This document shows positions 60,099 to 64,000 of a stretch of DNA of 64,000 nucleotides, piece after piece; positions within the stretch are counted from its first letter, which is position 1, and the number at the start of each line of letters is the position of its first letter. The stretch is taken from NCBI RefSeq assembly GCF_049199905.1, contig NZ_JBLZPK010000033.1, positions 62,001 through 126,000 on the forward strand, written 5' to 3'. The notes under the pieces were generated by a model. That model was not told the DNA's origin, ran no database searches, and saw only the letters and a program-made list of their open reading frames with translations. The translations under genes and the position numbers were made by a program. Origin of the DNA: Shinella sp032095155 (GTDB lineage Bacteria; Pseudomonadota; Alphaproteobacteria; Rhizobiales; Rhizobiaceae).

Positions 60099-61029
60099 AT
60101 GTCAGGCTCCTATTCCGAAGCAACCGCGCTGCCNNNNNNNNNNNNNNNNNNNNNNNNNNNNNNNNNNNNNGGACAATTCCCGTTTCCTGATCGCAGGCAT
60201 CCAGATGCCGGTGCCGATCGGCGGCCGCAACATCACGGCGATGACCATCCAGGTCGAGAAGACCATGGCGCTCTTTCCGGGCACGGACATGATCGTCTTT
60301 TCCGAGCTTGCCATGCATGGGCCGCTGCATGCCTGCATGGCGCCGGACCCGGCGGTCGACGAGGCCGTTTTCCAGGCACTGGCCGCAAAACACCGGGTCT
60401 GGATCATCCCCGGCACCTATTTCGTGCACCGCGAGGGGCGGACCTACAATCATTCCGTCGTCATCAATCCCGACGGCGAGATCGTCGGGCGCTACGACAA
60501 GATGTTCCCCTTCATGCCCTTCGAGGCGGGCGTGACCGGCGGCAACGAATTCCTGATCTTCGACGTGCCCGACATCGGCCGCTTCGGCCTGTCGATCTGC
60601 TACGACATCTGGTTCCCGGAGACCACGCGCACACTGACGTCGGCGGGCGTCGAGGTGCTGATCCACCCCGTGCTGACGGGCACGACGGACCGCAAGGCGG
60701 AACTTGCCATCGTGCAGGCGACGGCGGTGATGTTCTCCTGCTATGTCGTCGACGTAAACGGGCTGGATGCCGGCGGCGTCGGCCGCTCGCTCGTTGCGGA
60801 CCCGACCGGCAACATCGTGCACCAGTGCGGCCAGGTGACGGAAATCTTCCCCGTCAGCATCGATCTCGGGCTGGTGCGCCAAGTGCGCGCGGAGGGCGCC
60901 AACGGGCTGGGCCAGGTGCTGAAATCCTACCGCGACCGCACCGTTGCCTTCACGACCTATGAGAACGGCGGGGCATCAACCTATCTCGACAGCCTCGGCC
61001 CACTGGCCCCCATGCCGAAGCGGCGCTAA
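60099..61029 (+). CDS. Carbon-nitrogen hydrolase (nitrilase superfamily amidase), interrupted by a gap
   Basis: The enzyme has the full nitrilase-superfamily triad: Glu in IVFSELAMHG, Lys in GRYDKMFPFMPFE and Cys in FGLSICYDIWFPE, indicating an amidase or carbamoylase. The likely start is ATG 60099 (MSGSYSEATAL), 21 bases after the AsnC stop. A run of 37 N (60134-60170) follows, and the two sides are in different frames, so the number of N is not the true length. The main part, from DNSRFLIAGIQMP on, ends at 61029. Candidate substrates are guanidine-derived amides or the product of the ATP-grasp ligase; none is shown. Confidence 0.85.
60134..60170. other. Assembly gap (37 N) inside the amidase gene
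   Basis: Thirty-seven N close to the 5' end of the nitrilase-superfamily gene. Reading frames before and after differ, so the run is an estimate and not a real length. Confidence 0.98.
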
Positions 61030-61049
61030 CGGTCGTCTGCCGGGCCGTC

Positions 61050-61982
61050 TCACGTCCAGGCATAGCGCACGATATGGAAGAAGACGGGGGCGGCGAAGAC
61101 GAGGCTGTCGGCGCGGTCGAGCATACCGCCATGACCCTCGATCAGGTGGCCCCAGTCCTTGACGCCGCGGTCGCGCTTGATCGCGGAAGCAACGAGGCCG
61201 CCGAAGAAGCCCATGATGCAGGCAAGCCCCGCAAGTACGCCCGCCTCGATGGGCGAAAAGGGCGTCAGCCAGTAGAGGCCGGCACCGAGAGCCGAGGCGC
61301 TGACGATCCCGCCGATCAGGCCCTCCCAGGTTTTCGACGGCGAGACATTGGGTGCGATCTTGTGGCGGCCGAAGAGCTTGCCGAAAATATATTGCAGGAC
61401 GTCGCTGCCTTGCACCGTGGCGATCAGGAAGGCGATCAAGAGCAGGCCGCGCCCCTCGTTGCCGGGAATGGGCAGCGTCACCAGAGCCGGCACATGACTG
61501 ATGCAGTAGACGGAGAGCATGATGCCCCATTGCTGCTCGCTGACCCGTTCGAGGAAGCGGGAGGTGTCGCCGCGGATGGCCGTCAGCGCCGGCATGGCGA
61601 GGAAGCAATAGACGGGAATGAAGATCGAATAGAGCCCGTACCAGTCGATCCAGATCAGGTAATATTGCGTGGGGATGATGATCAGGAACATGCCGATGAG
61701 CGTCCAGCGGTCGGCATGGCGCGTGTTGGTGAGCGTCACATATTCGCGCAAGGCGGCAAAGGAGACGAAGGCGAAGAGCAGGATCACGCCGCCTTTGCCG
61801 AACAGGAAGGCCACGGTGATGCCCGCCACCATGATCCACCAAGCCTTGATGCGCGCATTGAGATTTTCCAGCGTTTCCGGCAGCGGCTTGGGGCTGCGCC
61901 AGGAAAGCCCGCCGGCAACGAGGCTTGCCGTGGTGAGGATGGCGACGAGGCCCCAGAAAAGGCAGGTTGTGTCGTCGTTCAT
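61050..61982 (-). CDS. CdsA-family phosphatidate cytidylyltransferase
   Basis: This 310-residue integral membrane protein shows the CdsA signature near its C-terminus: SPSKTWEGLIGGIVSASALG and KRDRGVKDWGHLIEGHGGMLDRADSL, where the Asp residues bind metal. Such enzymes activate phosphatidic acid as CDP-diacylglycerol. Because it sits in an operon with an acyltransferase and a PAP2/tyrosine-phosphatase protein, it is more likely an accessory CdsA (YnbB-like) than the housekeeping copy. ATG 61982 overlaps the acyltransferase stop by four bases. Confidence 0.93.
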   Translation of the reverse strand: MNDDTTCLFWGLVAILTTASLVAGGLSWRSPKPLPETLENLNARIKAWWIMVAGITVAFLFGKGGVILLFAFVSFAALREYVTLTNTRHADRWTLIGMFLIIIPTQYYLIWIDWYGLYSIFIPVYCFLAMPALTAIRGDTSRFLERVSEQQWGIMLSVYCISHVPALVTLPIPGNEGRGLLLIAFLIATVQGSDVLQYIFGKLFGRHKIAPNVSPSKTWEGLIGGIVSASALGAGLYWLTPFSPIEAGVLAGLACIMGFFGGLVASAIKRDRGVKDWGHLIEGHGGMLDRADSLVFAAPVFFHIVRYAWT

Positions 61983-62632
61983 CGGCGGGTTCCATCCCTG
62001 TTGGGCGCGAGCGTGAGAAGGGCATTGCGGGCACGGTCGAGAAAGACCTTGCGATCCTCCCCCTCCTGCAGCGCGACGGGCGTGCCGAACACGACGCGGC
62101 AGAGCAAGGGGATCGGCAGCACGGCGCCCTTGGGCAGAACGCGCGACATGTTTTCGATCCAGCAGGGCACGAGTTCGACATCCGGCCGGGCGCAGGCAAG
62201 GTTGTAGAGGCCGGAGCGGAAGCGCAGCAAAGGCTCCTCCGTCATGTTGCGCGTGCCCTCGGGAAAGAAGATCAGCGACTGACCGGCATCGAGCGCCGAC
62301 AGCATGACCTGCATAGGGTCTGCGGCACGCTCCACCCAGTTGCGCTCGACGAGAACGGTGCGCAGCAGCCTGCCCGCGATGAAACGCCTGACGGCGCCGG
62401 CGTTCCAGTAATCCGCCCCGGCAACGGCGGCGGTGCGGGCACGCTCGGGCGGGGTCAGGCAGGTCGAGACGAGGATGAAATCGCCGTGGCTGGCATGATT
62501 GGCGAAATAGATGCGCTGCCGGCCGTTCGGCCCGGTGCCGGCCCAGATCGGCCGCACGCCCGTCACCGCGCGGGAGAGGCCCGCCAGCACCGCGCCGGCT
62601 GCGGTCTGCAAGAGGGACGCGCCGTTCATCAT
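61979..62632 (-). CDS. PlsC-type 1-acylglycerol-3-phosphate acyltransferase
   Basis: This 217-residue acyltransferase has the catalytic HX4D motif in FANHASHGDFILVST and the phosphate-binding FFPEGTRNMTEEP. It would acylate lysophosphatidic acid or a related lipid. ATG 62632 overlaps the upstream stop, and its own stop overlaps cdsA; the frame extends to 62731 but would run into the preceding gene. It feeds directly into the CdsA reaction. Confidence 0.92.
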   Translation of the reverse strand: MMNGASLLQTAAGAVLAGLSRAVTGVRPIWAGTGPNGRQRIYFANHASHGDFILVSTCLTPPERARTAAVAGADYWNAGAVRRFIAGRLLRTVLVERNWVERAADPMQVMLSALDAGQSLIFFPEGTRNMTEEPLLRFRSGLYNLACARPDVELVPCWIENMSRVLPKGAVLPIPLLCRVVFGTPVALQEGEDRKVFLDRARNALLTLAPNRDGTRR

Positions 62633-63069
62633 ATCGCGCCGCCTCCCGCGATCATGTCGAGCAGCAGAACGAGGTAGAGCGCAACGCCGATCGAAAGCGC
62701 GATGCGCTGCAACCGGAGGAGCCGGCCGCACCCGGCAAGGCGATCCGCCAGGGGAGCCGGAACGGGGCTCGCGGAACGCAGGCCCATGCGGGCGAGCACG
62801 TCGTCGATTGCGGTGAGCCCCGCCGTTTCATCATCATGGGAGGCGGCCAGTCGAAACAGGGCAGCATCGAAGAGCAGGTGTACGGAGACGGCAAGCGGCA
62901 GCAGGCAGAAGGCGAGCAGCAGCCACCAGGCAAGCGGGCCGGTGAAGCCTTCCGCCCCCGCGGTCGGCGGAGCGATGGCAAGGATCAGCAAGGCCACCCC
63001 ACCGCCGGCAAGACCGTTGCGGCGCAGGCGCTCGACAGTGTCGTTCATCACCGTCTTCCAGTCGCTCAT
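62629..63069 (-). CDS. Hypothetical two- to three-helix membrane protein of the lipid operon
   Basis: This 146-residue protein has hydrophobic segments at about residues 20-35 (GLAGGGVALLILAIA), 46-70 (PLAWWLLLAFCLLPLAVSVHLL) and near the C-terminus (IALSIGVALYLVLLLDMIAG), with a short charged loop between. No family is recognised. It overlaps both neighbours by four bases, so it belongs functionally to the acyltransferase/CdsA/phosphatase set and may be an accessory or membrane-anchor subunit. Confidence 0.75.
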   Translation of the reverse strand: MSDWKTVMNDTVERLRRNGLAGGGVALLILAIAPPTAGAEGFTGPLAWWLLLAFCLLPLAVSVHLLFDAALFRLAASHDDETAGLTAIDDVLARMGLRSASPVPAPLADRLAGCGRLLRLQRIALSIGVALYLVLLLDMIAGGGAI

Positions 63070-64000
63070 CGCGCCGCCTCGTCGATGGCGGCGAAAATCT
63101 CGGGCCGCAGATGCACGGGGCGTCCCGCCGCCTTGATCCGCTCGCCGGCAATCGCGGCATTGGCCGCATGGCCCGCGCGGATCAGCCAGCAGGCGGCGAC
63201 CGCGGCACTGCGCTGGAAACCGAGGGCGCAGCAGATGAGGACCGGCCCATGGCGGCTCGCATCTTGGACGGCGAGTGCTGCCTCACGAATCCGGCCGGTC
63301 TCAAGAGGCAGAAGGTCCGTCGAAGGAAAGGCGTGCCAAACAAGGCCGGGTGCGGCGATGGCCGGCATTTCCGCCGTCATGTCGATGACGGCGACATAGG
63401 TCGAAAGCTCGGAGCGCCGCGGCGTACGGCCGAGAAACACCCCGTCGGCAAGCTCGACGGCGGGGGCGAGGTTTCGCGTCCACCAGAGCACATTCAGTCT
63501 CGCGCCGAGGCGATAGGGCCAAAGCAGCCAGCGGCTGGCAAGGCTGATGCGCCCATCCGCCCGTTTCTGGAAGACACGCGGGCCGGCGCCGGCATAGCCG
63601 AGAGCGACGATGGCGAGCGCCAAGGCCGGCCAAAGGAGGAGAAGACCACCACCGGAACCGTATGTCGTGAGAACCGTCAGCAGCAGGAAGGCTGCGGCAC
63701 CAGCCGCATAGAAGCGCGCCAGCCGCCAGGCCTTCGCATCCTCCGTCCAGCGAAATCCGGCCAGCGGCGAAGGACCTTGCGCGGGAAAAAGCCAGAGCGC
63801 GAAGAGGCCGAGCAGCGCGCCGGTCGGGATATCGATGAGATGGTGCTGCCAGGTCGTCAGCACCGACAGGCCGATCAGCAGGCTCCAGACATGCCAGAGC
63901 GCGAGCACCGCGCCATGCAGCCGGCCGCGCCAATGATCCCAGATGATGACGAGCAGCGCGATATGCAGCGAGGGCGCCTGGTTGAACGGCTTGTCGAAGC
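63066..64000 (-). CDS. PAP2-family phosphatase fused to a dual-specificity/tyrosine phosphatase domain (5' end outside window)
   Basis: About 310 residues are visible; the N-terminus is beyond the window end. The visible part starts FDKPFNQAPSLHIALL, then TWQHHLIDIPTG, the paired PAP2 (lipid phosphate phosphatase) motifs in a membrane region, followed by further hydrophobic segments. The C-terminal 150 residues resemble a tyrosine/dual-specificity phosphatase with active-site CALGFQRSAA (Cys-x5-Arg); the residue before the Cys is Cys instead of the usual His. The layout is that of E. coli YnbD. It opens the lipid operon that includes CdsA and PlsC. Confidence 0.88.
   Translation of the reverse strand, partial: FDKPFNQAPSLHIALLVIIWDHWRGRLHGAVLALWHVWSLLIGLSVLTTWQHHLIDIPTGALLGLFALWLFPAQGPSPLAGFRWTEDAKAWRLARFYAAGAAAFLLLTVLTTYGSGGGLLLLWPALALAIVALGYAGAGPRVFQKRADGRISLASRWLLWPYRLGARLNVLWWTRNLAPAVELADGVFLGRTPRRSELSTYVAVIDMTAEMPAIAAPGLVWHAFPSTDLLPLETGRIREAALAVQDASRHGPVLICCALGFQRSAAVAACWLIRAGHAANAAIAGERIKAAGRPVHLRPEIFAAIDEAAR

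Noticed and set aside
1..64000. tRNA, rRNA, CRISPR arrays, insertion sequences, phage genes
   Set aside because: I looked through the intergenic stretches and found no tRNA-like cloverleaf with its conserved loop, no regularly spaced repeats and no transposase or phage proteins.

Overview
The window is high-GC DNA, almost fully coding, and looks like the chromosome of an alphaproteobacterium of the Rhizobiaceae (Rhizobium/Agrobacterium/Shinella/Ensifer type; genus not resolvable here). The signs are a rhizobial-style C-P lyase locus with PhoB-type 11-bp repeat boxes, an imuA-imuB-dnaE2 mutagenesis cassette behind a GTTC-N7-GTTC SOS box, many ABC importers for amines and amino acids, and palindromic intergenic repeats like those common in rhizobia. 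Three runs of N (6082-6181, 41248-41272, 60134-60170) are assembly gaps; two of them interrupt genes. I saw no rRNA, tRNA, CRISPR array, insertion sequence or prophage.

Layout. 1-969: 3' part of a photolyase gene. 966-14055: phosphonate utilisation. phnGHIJKL plus an acetyltransferase form one run and phnC-D-E1-E2-DUF1045-phnM-N a second, all on the minus strand; the PhnF-type repressor is divergent. Pho boxes precede phnC and phnG, and a perfect palindrome (likely PhnF operator) lies before phnG. 14052-18105: a cobalamin riboswitch followed by a binding protein, permease, ATPase and methyltransferase. 18145-24236: an RpiR regulator, a polyamine-type ABC importer and an S58 (DmpA-like) aminopeptidase. 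24233-28249: a small membrane protein, an unusually long 2-hydroxyacid dehydrogenase and a CocE/NonD hydrolase. 28252-33760: SOS mutagenesis cassette, with a visible composition break inside dnaE2. 33888-38161: two small glycine-rich membrane proteins, a GlxA/AraC regulator, an EamA exporter and a MocR regulator. 38158-46589: a second polyamine-type ABC importer, an SDR, a GntR/FCD regulator with a shared operator motif, and a kinase plus class III aminotransferase pair. 46647-61029: a catabolic cluster described next. 61050-64000: a phospholipid-type operon (CdsA, PlsC, membrane protein, PAP2-tyrosine phosphatase).

The most interesting region is 46647-61029. Read in the direction of transcription it encodes an APC permease, a tandem Usp protein, an agmatinase-fold ureohydrolase, a ThDP decarboxylase resembling 5-guanidino-2-oxopentanoate decarboxylase (AruI), an aldehyde dehydrogenase, an ATP-grasp ligase, a C45-family Ntn hydrolase, a DadA-type FAD D-amino acid dehydrogenase, an ornithine-racemase-like PLP enzyme fused to a degenerate arginase-fold domain, and RidA. 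A divergent Lrp/AsnC regulator and a nitrilase-superfamily amidase flank it. Together these can be arranged into one arginine route: L-Arg to D-Arg to 2-ketoarginine to 4-guanidinobutyraldehyde to 4-guanidinobutyrate to GABA plus urea. The ATP-grasp and C45 proteins are unexplained extra steps. The pathway is inferred from families and order, not demonstrated.
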